NCBI GenBank assembly: GCA_035374585.1
Contig: DAOSPF010000024.1
Location: forward strand, 1-46,005
Direction of reading: 5' to 3'
From: JAKPQD01 sp029572965
Lineage (GTDB): Bacteria; Bacteroidota; Bacteroidia; Bacteroidales; DTGW01
DNA: 46,005 nucleotides
The position numbers and the translations under genes were made by a program. The notes beneath the pieces were generated by a model, which saw only the letters and a program-made list of their open reading frames with translations, had not been told where the DNA came from and made no database searches. Positions 16,893-26,520 of this stretch are shown in pieces (the stretch's first letter is position 1; the number at the start of each line of letters is the position of its first letter).

Positions 16893-17982
16893 TTACTGTC
16901 CCCCATATTCCATCAAAAATGCTTTGATGAAACCATCTAATCCGCCATCTAACACATCTTGAGCATTGGAAGTTTCATAATCAGTACGCAAATCTTTTAC
17001 CAGCTTATACGGATGAAGTACATAGTTACGAATCTGCGACCCCCACTCTATTTTCATCTTTTTCCCTTCAACTTCTGCCTGTTTTTCGCGGCGTTTTTGC
17101 AGTTCTAATTCGTACAACATAGAACGTAAAATACGCATGGCGTTTTCTTTATTCTTCAACTGTGAGCGGTCTTCCTGGTTTTCAATGACAATTCCAGTCG
17201 GGGCATGTCGCAAACGCACTGCTGTTTCAACTTTGTTTACATTCTGCCCGCCGGCACCCGAAGAACGATATGTTTCCCAGGTTATATCTGCGGGATTAAT
17301 AACAATTTCAATGGTATCATCCACCAAAGGCGATACAAATACTGATGCAAAAGACGTGTGACGGCGTGCATTTGCATCAAACGGCGAGATTCGGACTAAA
17401 CGATGTACACCACTCTCCCCTTTTAGAAATCCGTAGGCAAATTCGCCATCAAATTCTATGGTTGCAGATTTAATACCAGCTTCGTCTCCTTTCAGGTAAT
17501 CAACCTCTTTCATCTTGTAACCATGACGCTCACCATAGCGCAGGTACATACGTAAAAGCATGTCTGCCCAATCTTGGCTTTCGGTACCGCCCGCTCCAGC
17601 ATTTATCTTGAGGATTGCACCAAACTTGTCTTCTTCATTGCGGAGCATATTGCGGGTTTCTAAATCTTCTACAATCTTAAGCGCTTGGGCATACTGGGCA
17701 TCAACGTCTGATTCTTCGGCTTGGCCATCTTTGGCAAAGTCGAACATTACTTCAAGATCCTCAACAGCACTTTTTACCTTGGCATAATGGTCTGTCCATT
17801 GCTTAATAGACGACACTTTCTTGAGTTGTGCTTCAGCTTCTTTCGGATCGTCCCAGAAATTGGGCGCGTGAGTCTTTTGTTCCTCTTCTTCAAGTTCAAT
17901 CAAGCGACGTTCGATGTCAAAGATACCTCCTAAGGGCATCTTCACGCTCTTTCAAATCCTTTATCTGGTCTGTTGTAATCAT
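16893..17982 (-). CDS. prfB: Peptide chain release factor 2, with programmed +1 frameshift
   Basis: RF2 reads UAA and UGA stops. The catalytic GGQ is in SSGAGGQNVNKVE and the stop-reading tripeptide is SPF in VRISPFDANARRHTS. The ATG at 17982 opens a 21-codon frame (MITTDQIKDLKEREDALRRY and Leu) ending at an in-frame TGA (17919-17917). The site reads AGG AGG TAT CTT TGA C, the classic RF2 autoregulation signal: an internal Shine-Dalgarno sequence, a slippery CTT and a UGA. A +1 slip continues as DIERRLIELEEEE and gives about 362 residues. Starting at 17945 instead gives a wrong N-terminus. Confidence 0.96.
17917..17931 (-). promoter_or_regulatory. RF2 programmed frameshift site
   Basis: Minus-strand AGGAGGTATCTTTGA contains a Shine-Dalgarno-like AGGAGG, three bases of spacing, the slippery CTT and the UGA stop. 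When RF2 is scarce the ribosome shifts +1 here and makes more RF2. The internal AGGAGG stands out because normal starts in this window lack such sites. Confidence 0.93.
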
Positions 17983-17996
17983 TGAATATTTTTTTG

Positions 17997-18004
17997 CAAA
18001 GGTA
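17997..18004 (-). promoter_or_regulatory. Bacteroidota -7 box for prfB
   Basis: The minus strand reads TACCTTTG, matching TAnnTTTG, 14 bases before the prfB ATG at 17982. It supports the frameshifted gene model. Confidence 0.6.
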
Positions 18005-18039
18005 AAACTTATTTGCCTGATGCAGCAATGCTAAATTAT

Positions 18040-21000
18040 TTACTTTCCTTCCCCTTTGGCAGCTGCATATTCAGTTGGCGTTAAACCAAACTGGGCAATA
18101 AAACACTTACTAAAATATTTTGGGTCATTAAAACCAATCATGCTGCATAGTTCAGTAATAGGGATCTTATTTTTTTCCAAAATAAGCGCAGCCTTTTTCA
18201 AACGTACACTTCTGATAAACTCTACGATATTCATCCCTGTCAATGACTTTATTTTTCTAAACAACACTGAATGACTCATAGCCATATCGTGCGTCAACTC
18301 TTTAATACCATAATCAGGATTAGCTAAATTCTGCTCTACAACTTCCATCAGCTTTTTCAGAAACCGTTCGTCAAGAGAAGTAACTGCAATATCTTTAGGC
18401 TGAAGGATCAACTGCTTGTTAATACTGTTTTGTATGCGCTTGCGCGAGTCAAGAATACTGTTAATCTGAGCCTTTAAGACATCAACACTAAATGGTTTCT
18501 GAATAAACACTTCTGCACCAGATTCAAGCGCCTCAATGTTTGCATCGCTCGCAGAACGTGCAGTAATAACAATAACAGGAATATGGCTCGTATGAATATC
18601 GCTTTTTAGCTTCTTACATAATGTCAAGCCATCCATCACCGGCATCATCAGGTCGGTAATAATCAAATCAGGGTTGATGCTCAAGGCTGTTTTGAAGGCA
18701 TCTTCACCATTAGGGGCTGTTACAATCTTAAATTTCTGGCTAAGCTTTGATGATATGTAATCCAAAAGTTCAAGATTATCTTCTGCCAGCAATAATACAT
18801 TTTCTACTTGTAAAGATGCTTGTACTTTTTCATTTAATGAGTTGGCCATACGCTCAAGATATTGTTGACTAGAATCATTAGCAGGTTCTTTTTGAGCACC
18901 ACTCTTATCTTCAAAATATTCTGGGCTTTCTATATGCAATAAATGTCTATAACCTTGTTTTATAGTAATTGTAAAACAACTACCTTTACCAGGTTCACTC
19001 TCTACTTGAATATTTCCGCCATGCATTAACATAAACTCCCTGGCAATAGACAAGCCAACGCCACTACCAGGAATAAACTGCCCTTTTTCATTGTGAACCC
19101 TATAAAAACGGTCGAAAATTTTATCTAAGTGTTCTGATGAAATGCCACAACCGTTATCTATGACTTTAATCAAAATATTTGGCAATGTCTGCCCACCATC
19201 TTCCTGTTCATTCTCTGTTGGTTGCTCATAGCAAAGCTCAAGAGTAATCAAGGAGTTGTCCGGCGAATATTTAAAAGCATTGGACAAGAGGTTAAACATC
19301 ACCGTCAGAATTTTCTCCCTGTCTATCCATGCCATCACTTCTGAAGGTTTATGAATATATTGAAGATTGATATTACGGCTTAGTGCATATTGGTCAAAAA
19401 CCGTATAGACATCATTCAGCAACAACACAAGGTTTTCGTACGACAAAGTAAGCTTAACCTGCCCTGCATCTATCTTTCTGAAGTCGAGTAACTGGTTTAC
19501 CATGTGCAGTAAGCGTTGAACATTTTTATATACAACTGAAAGCTGAGCTTTGACTTTGTTATCAACGCTTTCATCATGTATTAAATCTTCAATAGGACTA
19601 CTAATAAGAGTAAGCGGCGTTCTGAGTTCATGAGATATGTTGGTATAAAATTGAAGTTTCAATTTGGTCAATTCTTCAATTTTGTCTTTTTCTAAGCTAT
19701 CTATAAGAAGCTGATTTTTCTTTTTCACAGCTATCAATGAATACTTCTTAAATAAAATATAAAGCACTACCAAAACCATAAAATACAATAGAAATGCCGG
19801 CCATGTCCTCCACAAAGGGGGCAGAACAACAATTTTCATTGAGGTATATTTTTCAGACCAAACACCATCGCTATTTGTAGCTTTTACTTGCAACTCATAA
19901 TCGCCAGGCGACAAATTGGTATAGGTTACGTTGCGTATGCGGTTTGAAATCGGCTGCCACTGCTCGTTAAAGCCTAACAACCTGTATTGAAATTGAATTT
20001 TTTCGGGTATTGTAAAGTTAACAGCTGTAAAACCAATGCTAAATTCGCGCTCTGAAGCCTTTAATTCAATTGTCTTTGTGGCCAATATTGAAGAATTGAG
20101 CAATACTCGACTGTTGAATGATTGATTGATAGGGACATCTACTCCATTAATTTTCAAACTGGTAAAAACAACGTTGGTTTTGGAAGTGTCAAGGTCTATT
20201 TCTGAAGGATTAAAGTAGGTCAAACCTGCTATTCCTCCAAAGTACATGCGCCCTTTATTGTCTTTAAAGTAAGCATTTTGCCTAAATTCGTTTGACTGTA
20301 GGCCATCATTTACATCAAAGTTTACCAAATAATGTTTTTTAACAAGGTATTTAGAAATACCTTTATTGGTACTTAACCATATATTGTTGTCATTATCCAC
20401 CAATATCCCGTACACAACGCTATTAGGCAGACCATTTTTTTCGTTCCAAATCGTAAATTCAGGTTCAACATTATCGTTGAGCGCTTTTAAAGATAATTTA
20501 TTAAGTCCTGCAACTGTTCCTATCCATATATTCTTTTCTTTATCTTCAGTTACAACATATACATCATTGTGAGCTAAAGATTTCTTCTTGTTTTTATCAT
20601 GATAGTAGTGTTTGTACCTGGCTTTATCAGGCGCTGCAGAAGGGTTGAGCAACCTGTGTAGCCCATTACCTTTAGTGCCAATCCAAAGCTTCTTCTCACT
20701 ATCTTCAAAAAGATTGAAAATGATATCGCCTTCGGTCGAAAACTCATCAGAAAGATTGAGCTTGTAGTGTTCCAATGTAGCTTTAGCCTTATTATATCTG
20801 TATAAACCCTGGCCCCATGTGCCTAACCAAATGTACCCATAACTGTCTTCAACAATAGTGAAAACGTAACCAAATATTGACAGGGTCTTTAGTTGTTGTG
20901 TTATTGAATTAATAATGTTTATAGAATTTTGAGCAGACCCAAACCACACAGAGCCATTTTTATCTTGATATAAACTAATAACCTGTTTATCTTTCCCGGA

Positions 21001-22242
21001 AAGATTGCGGTTCCAATGTTCTATGTTCAGAAACATCCCACTTAAAGGGTCAAAACTTAATTTATCAATGCCGCCTCCATCAGTAGCAACAAAAACAGAA
21101 TTAGGCTGCGAGCTATGTATTGCTGTTACAAAACTTGTACTTAACGCATTCTGGGTTGATCCAATATTTTTGATGGTATGAAATTTCTTTCGGCTCAGGT
21201 TCAACCAGTTTAAACCTTTATATTCAGAACCTATCCACAAAATATTAGTATTTCCAATAAAAAGACAATTCAACCGCTCGTCAGATATGGCATTTTCAGA
21301 AGTATTGTCAGCCTTATAATAAGTTATTGCACCATCTTTAGCTATTTTAGCCAAGCCCTGTCTCGAAGCTACCCAAATATTGCCTTTTTTATCTTCTGTA
21401 ATTGCGGTAACTCTTATAAATGATATATTATTCTGATGGGTAACCTGAACTTTCCCTTGTATATTCTGTAATTTATACAAACCGTTTTCCAGAGTCCCAA
21501 TCCACAGAATTCCATTCTTTTGTTGGTGAAGAGCTATTACAGTAGGAAAGGCCAGTTCAGAAAAAGGATACAATGTAGATAAGGTATTGCCTGTCATATC
21601 AACATAATATAAACCTCCCAATGTACCTATCAGTATCTTCCCATCTGTTGACTCGCAAATAGAACGTACCTGATAATTTGCAAGTTGTTTATTTATAGTA
21701 AGTTGCACCCTTTCAAACCTAATTTCGGTTACTGACTTTGAATTAGCAGCAGCACGGGCCCTGTAAAGCCCTATTTCTGTGCCTACCCACATGTTTCCCT
21801 TCGAATCACGAAAAACCCGCATAATCTCATTGCCACTGATGTTTTTAAAAAACTCTGGCCTGTTTATTATGTTCAAAAAGCTATCGCAATGAGGATTATA
21901 AATGTTTAGCCCGCCTCCAAAAGTTCCAATCCATAAATTGCCTGAAGTATCAGATGTAATAGCTAAAATCTGATTGTTTGTAAGGCTGTTCTTATCCTGT
22001 GGGTCATTCTTATACACTTTTACTTCGTAACCGTCAAAACGGTTCAACCCATCTTGGGTACCGATCCAGACAAATCCAAAACAGTCCTGCGTTATTTCAT
22101 TTACAGCCGACTGCGACAGCCCGTCAGATATAGTAAGGTGTTCAAACCTGAAGTTATCAAAATTATCATTATCAGCAGCATTTACAATAAAACTAAGAAA
22201 CAGAAAAACAGTTATAATTGAAATTTTTCGCATGACATCCAT
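18040..22242 (-). CDS. Hybrid two-component system regulator (HTCS) with AraC-type output
   Basis: This one-protein sensor has about 1400 residues. After a signal sequence (RKISIITVFLFLSFIVNA) come two seven-bladed propeller domains made of ligand_gated reg_prop repeats such as FVWIGTQDGLNRFDGYEV (to about residue 700), a Y_Y_Y domain (NLSPGDYELQVKATNSDG), a membrane segment (WPAFLLYFMVLVVLYILF), a histidine kinase domain (phosphorylated His in NISHELRTPLTL; ATP site in NLLSNAFKYSPD, DNGCGIS, GSGVGLSIARE), a receiver (Asp in DLIITDLMMPVMDG), and an AraC helix-turn-helix. HTCS proteins usually sense glycan fragments in the periplasm. No SusC/SusD or glycosidase genes are nearby. The start at 22242 is preferred; a TTG at 22260 is at the predicted transcription start, and 22233 is also possible. 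Confidence 0.95.
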   Translation of the reverse strand: MDVMRKISIITVFLFLSFIVNAADNDNFDNFRFEHLTISDGLSQSAVNEITQDCFGFVWIGTQDGLNRFDGYEVKVYKNDPQDKNSLTNNQILAITSDTSGNLWIGTFGGGLNIYNPHCDSFLNIINRPEFFKNISGNEIMRVFRDSKGNMWVGTEIGLYRARAAANSKSVTEIRFERVQLTINKQLANYQVRSICESTDGKILIGTLGGLYYVDMTGNTLSTLYPFSELAFPTVIALHQQKNGILWIGTLENGLYKLQNIQGKVQVTHQNNISFIRVTAITEDKKGNIWVASRQGLAKIAKDGAITYYKADNTSENAISDERLNCLFIGNTNILWIGSEYKGLNWLNLSRKKFHTIKNIGSTQNALSTSFVTAIHSSQPNSVFVATDGGGIDKLSFDPLSGMFLNIEHWNRNLSGKDKQVISLYQDKNGSVWFGSAQNSINIINSITQQLKTLSIFGYVFTIVEDSYGYIWLGTWGQGLYRYNKAKATLEHYKLNLSDEFSTEGDIIFNLFEDSEKKLWIGTKGNGLHRLLNPSAAPDKARYKHYYHDKNKKKSLAHNDVYVVTEDKEKNIWIGTVAGLNKLSLKALNDNVEPEFTIWNEKNGLPNSVVYGILVDNDNNIWLSTNKGISKYLVKKHYLVNFDVNDGLQSNEFRQNAYFKDNKGRMYFGGIAGLTYFNPSEIDLDTSKTNVVFTSLKINGVDVPINQSFNSRVLLNSSILATKTIELKASEREFSIGFTAVNFTIPEKIQFQYRLLGFNEQWQPISNRIRNVTYTNLSPGDYELQVKATNSDGVWSEKYTSMKIVVLPPLWRTWPAFLLYFMVLVVLYILFKKYSLIAVKKKNQLLIDSLEKDKIEELTKLKLQFYTNISHELRTPLTLISSPIEDLIHDESVDNKVKAQLSVVYKNVQRLLHMVNQLLDFRKIDAGQVKLTLSYENLVLLLNDVYTVFDQYALSRNINLQYIHKPSEVMAWIDREKILTVMFNLLSNAFKYSPDNSLITLELCYEQPTENEQEDGGQTLPNILIKVIDNGCGISSEHLDKIFDRFYRVHNEKGQFIPGSGVGLSIAREFMLMHGGNIQVESEPGKGSCFTITIKQGYRHLLHIESPEYFEDKSGAQKEPANDSSQQYLERMANSLNEKVQASLQVENVLLLAEDNLELLDYISSKLSQKFKIVTAPNGEDAFKTALSINPDLIITDLMMPVMDGLTLCKKLKSDIHTSHIPVIVITARSASDANIEALESGAEVFIQKPFSVDVLKAQINSILDSRKRIQNSINKQLILQPKDIAVTSLDERFLKKLMEVVEQNLANPDYGIKELTHDMAMSHSVLFRKIKSLTGMNIVEFIRSVRLKKAALILEKNKIPITELCSMIGFNDPKYFSKCFIAQFGLTPTEYAAAKGEGK

Positions 22243-22264
22243 CTCTTTTTTCTTTTTCAATGGT

Positions 22265-22272
22265 CAAAGGTA
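22265..22272 (-). promoter_or_regulatory. Bacteroidota -7 box for the HTCS gene
   Basis: The minus strand reads TACCTTTG, matching TAnnTTTG. Transcription would start near 22259, which rules against the TTG at 22260 as the start codon. Confidence 0.6.
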
Positions 22273-22450
22273 ATTATTTCTTGATTTAATAATAAAAGGC
22301 TATTTGACACTTAACCAATCATATAAGTTTAATACCATGAAACACCCATGCCTTGGCCTAACGCAAACACGATGGTATTTATCTGTGGGTGCATGCTATC
22401 ATTCCAACAAAAATTAAAAATAAATATGATGAAATAGCTATGTTTAAAAT

Positions 22451-22482
22451 AAAAAAAGCAAAGTCATCTATAACTTTGCTTT
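22451..22482 (-). terminator. Rho-independent terminator of the aminotransferase operon
   Basis: On the minus strand a 10-bp perfect stem (AAAGCAAAGT with ACTTTGCTTT, loop of 8 bases) is followed by a T-rich run. It is 37 bases after the aminotransferase stop. Confidence 0.85.
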
Positions 22483-22518
22483 CTTTATTGTCAATTTGAA
22501 CCTTCTCTAATGCCTCAT

Positions 22519-23721
22519 CTACTTAACTTTCGTACCAGGATATTCTTGTAATGCTTTTTTTAAACACTCTACAGCATTAGTCAGATCGTTGATATTCAAA
22601 ACGTATGCAATTCGCACTTCAGATTTCCCAAGTCCCGGAGTTGCATAAAACCCTGCAGCCGGTGCCAACATTACTGTTTGGTTGTTATATTCAAAGTCTT
22701 TCAATAACCACGTAGCAAACTTTTCTGCATCATCCACAGGCAAGTGCGCAATGGTATAAAATGCTCCCTTGGGCAGTGGACAAAATACCCCTTTGATTTT
22801 GTTCAGGCGCTCAACCAAAAAGTTACGCCTGGCAAGATACTCATTATAAGCAACTTCAAAATACTCAGCAGGAGTATCAATTGCAGCTTCACCAGCCATC
22901 TGTCCAAACGATGGGGGACTTAAACGAGCCATGGCATAACGCATTGCAATATTAACAACCTCTTTGTTGCGGGTTACCATGGCCCCAATCCTAACACCGC
23001 AAGCACTATAACGTTTTGATACTGAATCTATCAAAATGGTGTTTTGCTCCATTCCTTCCAGCTCCATAACCGAGAAAAATTTTTCCCCGGTATAACAAAA
23101 CTCCCTGTAGACCTCGTCTGCATAAAGATATAAATCATATTTTTTAACAATACGACGGAGTTCCTCAAGGTCGTCACGCGAATACAAGCAACCCGTAGGG
23201 TTATTCGGGTTACTCAACATGATACCCCTTGTGCGGGCAGTAATTACCTTCTCAAATTCCTCAACAGGAGGCAATGAAAAGCCATTCTGAATGGATGATG
23301 TTACAGGCACTACATGTACACCAACAGCCGAAGCAAAACTATTATAATTGGCATAAAACGGCTCAGGAATAATTATTTCATCTCCCGGGTCCATAGTACT
23401 AAGAAATGCAAAGTTGATAGCTTCTGAACCTCCTGTAGTTATTAACACATCGTTATAATCAACATTAATTCCCTGCTTACAATAATACTGGGCTAATTTT
23501 TTTCTGTAACTTTCATTCCCAGCCGAATGGCTGTATTCTACAACCCTTCCTACATATGACTTTACAGCTTCCAACATCAATGGTGCTGTTGGTATATCGG
23601 GCTGCCCGATATTCAAATGATATACTTTTATACCCTTTCGTTTAGCTTCTTCAGCATAGGGCATAAGTTTCCTGATGGGAGACTGGGGCATATCAATACC
23701 CCGTTGCGATATTTTTGGCAT
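22519..23721 (-). CDS. Pyridoxal phosphate-dependent aminotransferase, class I/II
   Basis: The 400-residue protein has the fold-type I aminotransferase pattern: N-terminal LNIGQPDIPTAP, the cofactor-stacking region TTGGSEAINFAF, NPNNPTGCLYS, the Asp-Tyr cofactor contact in YADEVYREF, the Schiff-base Lys in DSVSKRYSACGVRIGA, and a C-terminal Arg in SEVRIAYVL that binds the substrate carboxylate. It most likely transfers amino groups among aspartate, alanine or aromatic amino acids and 2-oxoglutarate; the exact substrate cannot be read from sequence. It follows the DUF1573 gene by 23 bases and is probably in the same transcript. Confidence 0.92.
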   Translation of the reverse strand: MPKISQRGIDMPQSPIRKLMPYAEEAKRKGIKVYHLNIGQPDIPTAPLMLEAVKSYVGRVVEYSHSAGNESYRKKLAQYYCKQGINVDYNDVLITTGGSEAINFAFLSTMDPGDEIIIPEPFYANYNSFASAVGVHVVPVTSSIQNGFSLPPVEEFEKVITARTRGIMLSNPNNPTGCLYSRDDLEELRRIVKKYDLYLYADEVYREFCYTGEKFFSVMELEGMEQNTILIDSVSKRYSACGVRIGAMVTRNKEVVNIAMRYAMARLSPPSFGQMAGEAAIDTPAEYFEVAYNEYLARRNFLVERLNKIKGVFCPLPKGAFYTIAHLPVDDAEKFATWLLKDFEYNNQTVMLAPAAGFYATPGLGKSEVRIAYVLNINDLTNAVECLKKALQEYPGTKVK

Positions 23722-23744
23722 GATTCTTTCTTGTAAAATTGATA

Positions 23745-24158
23745 CTACTTCTTCCCCTCTGTTTTAGGTACCACGGTACCTTTAATAGTAAGAGTTACAG
23801 GAGAATTGGCCGCATTAGAATACACTGTGATAGTTTTATTAAAACTTGTTACCACGTGGGTATTGTAATGAATTTTAATTACTCCGCTCCTGTTTTTTTT
23901 TACCGGGTCGCGTGTCCATTCAGGAACAGTACATCCGCATGAAGTATGCACATTATCTATCACCAGAGGTTCTTTTCCTGTGTTTCTGAACACAAACGCG
24001 TACTCCGCCACACTGTTTTGCTCGATAGTCCCAAAGTCGTGCTCTGTATCGGCAAAAGCAATGATCGCCGCCTTTTTGTTGCCTTCATTACTTGCATGAG
24101 TACAACTGAGAAAAGTCGCGACTGCGATTGTTACGGTTACTAAAAAGAATCTCTTCAT
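23745..24158 (-). CDS. DUF1573 lipoprotein
   Basis: A lipoprotein signal peptide ends in FLSC with the acylated Cys near residue 19. The rest is a DUF1573 domain, an Ig-like fold common in Bacteroidota: HDFGTIEQNSVAEYAFVFRNTG, then VHTSCGCTVPEWTRDP, then a final SNAANSPVTLTIKGTV strand. The length of 137 residues is usual. It should sit on the periplasmic face of a membrane; the function of the family is unknown. A -7 box lies at 24191-24198, and the aminotransferase gene follows directly. Confidence 0.92.
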   Translation of the reverse strand: MKRFFLVTVTIAVATFLSCTHASNEGNKKAAIIAFADTEHDFGTIEQNSVAEYAFVFRNTGKEPLVIDNVHTSCGCTVPEWTRDPVKKNRSGVIKIHYNTHVVTSFNKTITVYSNAANSPVTLTIKGTVVPKTEGKK

Positions 24159-24190
24159 GTTTTACAATTACGTTTTATCAATTTGAAAGA

Positions 24191-24198
24191 CAAAGATA
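24191..24198 (-). promoter_or_regulatory. Bacteroidota -7 box for the DUF1573-aminotransferase pair
   Basis: The minus strand reads TATCTTTG, matching TAnnTTTG, 32 bases before the DUF1573 ATG. Confidence 0.6.
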
Positions 24199-24271
24199 TA
24201 TTTTTTTACATGGCATAAAAAAATGATTTTTTCAATCTATGGCCATTATTAATTGCAATTTTCACAAATAT

Positions 24272-24316
24272 AAAGTGCAACTCTTTAATAATTAAATTAT
24301 TAAAAAGTTGCACTTT
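24272..24316. terminator. 45-bp near-perfect palindrome after folD
   Basis: A 22-bp stem with a single mismatch (24272-24293 with 24295-24316) is separated by one base. On the minus strand it ends in TTTATATTT, so it can terminate the folD transcript. It lies 66 bases past the folD stop. Confidence 0.7.
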
Positions 24317-24352
24317 ATTTTAGAATTTAGAATATCGTACCTAAGAAAATTT

Positions 24353-24380
24353 ATTCGTAACTCGTAATTCGTAACTCGTA
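24353..24380. repeat. Two perfect 14-bp units (four 7-mers) at the folD stop codon
   Basis: The unit ATTCGTAACTCGTA occurs twice in tandem at 24353-24366 and 24367-24380. Each unit is two related 7-mers (ATTCGTA and ACTCGTA). The array ends one base before the folD stop codon. Confidence 0.85.
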
Positions 24381-24381
24381 A

Positions 24382-25263
24382 TTATTTAAAAAAGCTTTTT
24401 TTTGCAGCCAATAATGTATTTTGCAACAGCGAAACACGGGTCATAGGCCCAACTCCACCTGGTACAGGAGTAATAAATGAGCATTTAGGGGCAACTTCAT
24501 CGTAATCTACATCGCCTTTAAGTCTGAAACCACTCTTTGTTTCAGGAGCAGGGACTCGGGTTGTTCCAACATCAATGATAACAGCACCCTCTTTCACCAT
24601 TGAAGCCTTTAAAAAACCAGGTTTCCCAAGAGCTGCAATAATAATATCAGCTTTAGAGGTATATGAAGCTATATCAGGAGTAGCACTGTGGCATACAGTT
24701 ACAGTACAATCCCCGGGTTGAGCCTTTTGAGAAAGCAATATACTCATAGGCCGCCCTACAATATTGCTCCTGCCTATTACAACACAATTCTTTCCTTTAG
24801 TTTCAACCTTATACCTACGCAACAACTCTACAATTCCAAAAGGAGTAGCTGATACATATGATGGAAGCCCTATAACCGTTCTTCCAACGTTAATTGGATG
24901 AAAACCATCAACATCTTTACGATAATCAATAGCCTCAATAATCTTTTGTTCTGAAATATGCTTAGGGACAGGCAGTTGGACAATAATACCATCCACATCA
25001 CTGTCATTATTGAGCTTCTGAACAGCAGCCAGCAATTCTGTCTCGGTTACATCATCTTCAAACCTTACTAAGGTGGACTTAAAACCGACTTCAGCACAGT
25101 CTTTTACTTTGTGGGCAACATAAGTCTCACTTCCACCATCATGACCAACCAAAATAGCAGCCAGATGAGGTATTTTCAAACCCTGCTCTTTCATTTGCTT
25201 AACTTCTTCGGCTATTTCGAGCTTAATTTGCTCAGCAACCTTCTTTCCATCAATTATTTGCAT
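24382..25263 (-). CDS. folD: Bifunctional methylenetetrahydrofolate dehydrogenase / cyclohydrolase
   Basis: FolD oxidises 5,10-methylene-THF with NADP and hydrolyses the product to 10-formyl-THF, feeding purine and formyl-Met synthesis. The catalytic Lys-containing segment ETYVAHKVKDCAEVG, the VDGIIVQLPVPKH signature, the nucleotide-binding CVVIGRSNIVGRP and the closing FITPVPGGVGPMTR are all present. The start is the ATG of MQIIDGKKVAEQIK; a TTG two codons upstream is less likely. The length of 293 residues is normal. It lies between tgt and the DUF1573 gene on the same strand. Confidence 0.97.
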   Translation of the reverse strand: MQIIDGKKVAEQIKLEIAEEVKQMKEQGLKIPHLAAILVGHDGGSETYVAHKVKDCAEVGFKSTLVRFEDDVTETELLAAVQKLNNDSDVDGIIVQLPVPKHISEQKIIEAIDYRKDVDGFHPINVGRTVIGLPSYVSATPFGIVELLRRYKVETKGKNCVVIGRSNIVGRPMSILLSQKAQPGDCTVTVCHSATPDIASYTSKADIIIAALGKPGFLKASMVKEGAVIIDVGTTRVPAPETKSGFRLKGDVDYDEVAPKCSFITPVPGGVGPMTRVSLLQNTLLAAKKSFFK

Positions 25264-25361
25264 AAACAATATTTTAAATATTTACTTCCTTTATCTTCTT
25301 AAACTCCCGTATTCTTACTTTACCTTCCTCAAACTTCCATAAAATTCTGCAATCTTCTTCT

Positions 25362-26492
25362 TTACAACCTCGCACTAATCTTCCTCAGCGTTTCCACCTT
25401 CCAACTCGCAAAAGTATTGGCCAGTATTTGCTTACGGGCTTCTTTTACCAACCACAGATAAAAATGCAAGTTATGAATAGTTGCAATCTGCGCACCCAGC
25501 ATTTCTTTAGAAACCACAAGGTGCCGCAAATAAGCTTTAGAATATACCTGATCTACATAACAATCACTTTCTGCATCAATAGGCGAATAGTCGTCTTTCC
25601 ATTTTTCGTTTCGCATATTCATAATGCCATTACGGGTAAAAATCATACCATTGCGCCCATTTCGGGTAGGCATCACGCAATCGAACATATCTATGCCCAA
25701 ACTTATTGCTTCCAGGATGTTTGCAGGTGTTCCAACTCCCATCAGATAGCGAGGTTTGTCTTTAGGCAAAATATCATTGACCACCTCAATCATCTCATAC
25801 ATCATCTCGGCAGGCTCGCCAACACTAAGTCCTCCAATAGCATTACCTTCCATGCCAACAGAAGCAATCTTTTCGGCTGATATTTTTCGCAAATCTTTAT
25901 AAACACTGCCCTGTACAATAGGAAAAAAAGTCTGCCCATAACCATAAAGAGGTTCCGTTTCTTTAAACCTGGCAACTCCCCTGTCTAACCACTGATGAGT
26001 AAGTTTTAGCGACTTCTCGGCATACCGGTGCTCGCACGGATAAGGCGTGCACTCATCAAAAGCCATAATTATATCAGCTCCAATGATACGCTGTATGTCC
26101 ACCACATTTTCAGGGGTAAACAAATGTTTCGACCCATCTATATGCGACGCAAAGTGGGCTCCGTCTTCTTTAAGCTTTCTGTTTTCTGATAAAGAGAATA
26201 CTTGGTACCCCCCACTGTCTGTAAGTATAGGTTTATCCCAGCCTATAAAACGATGTAACCCCCCGGCATCTTTCATAATCTGCATCCCCGGCCTCAAATA
26301 AAGATGGTAAGTGTTGCCCAGTATGATTTGCGCCCCTATATCATTTACCAACTCGCGCTGATGAACACCTTTAACAGAACCAGCTGTGCCAACAGGCATA
26401 AATATAGGAGTTTCTATTATTCCATGATCTGTTTCGATGGTTCCTGCCCTGGCTGCAGACTGCTTATCGGTATTGTGTAATATAAATTTCAA
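25362..26492 (-). CDS. tgt: Queuine tRNA-ribosyltransferase, zinc Cys partly replaced
   Basis: Tgt swaps guanine 34 of GUN-anticodon tRNAs for the queuosine precursor preQ1. The substrate pocket (LTDSGGYQVFSL, MAFDECTPYPC, IGGLSVGEP) and the nucleophile region (GIDMFDCVMPTRNGRNG) are intact. The zinc site near the C-terminus, usually Cys-x-Cys-x-x-Cys, here reads SDCYVDQVYSKAYLRHL, so only the middle Cys remains, while the later His in ATIHNLHFYL is kept. From memory such sites are common in Bacteroidota Tgt, so activity is still likely. The length of 376 residues is normal. Confidence 0.95.
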   Translation of the reverse strand: MKFILHNTDKQSAARAGTIETDHGIIETPIFMPVGTAGSVKGVHQRELVNDIGAQIILGNTYHLYLRPGMQIMKDAGGLHRFIGWDKPILTDSGGYQVFSLSENRKLKEDGAHFASHIDGSKHLFTPENVVDIQRIIGADIIMAFDECTPYPCEHRYAEKSLKLTHQWLDRGVARFKETEPLYGYGQTFFPIVQGSVYKDLRKISAEKIASVGMEGNAIGGLSVGEPAEMMYEMIEVVNDILPKDKPRYLMGVGTPANILEAISLGIDMFDCVMPTRNGRNGMIFTRNGIMNMRNEKWKDDYSPIDAESDCYVDQVYSKAYLRHLVVSKEMLGAQIATIHNLHFYLWLVKEARKQILANTFASWKVETLRKISARL

Positions 26493-26520
26493 CGTTTTGC
26501 CCCTTATTCGAAAATTGCTG

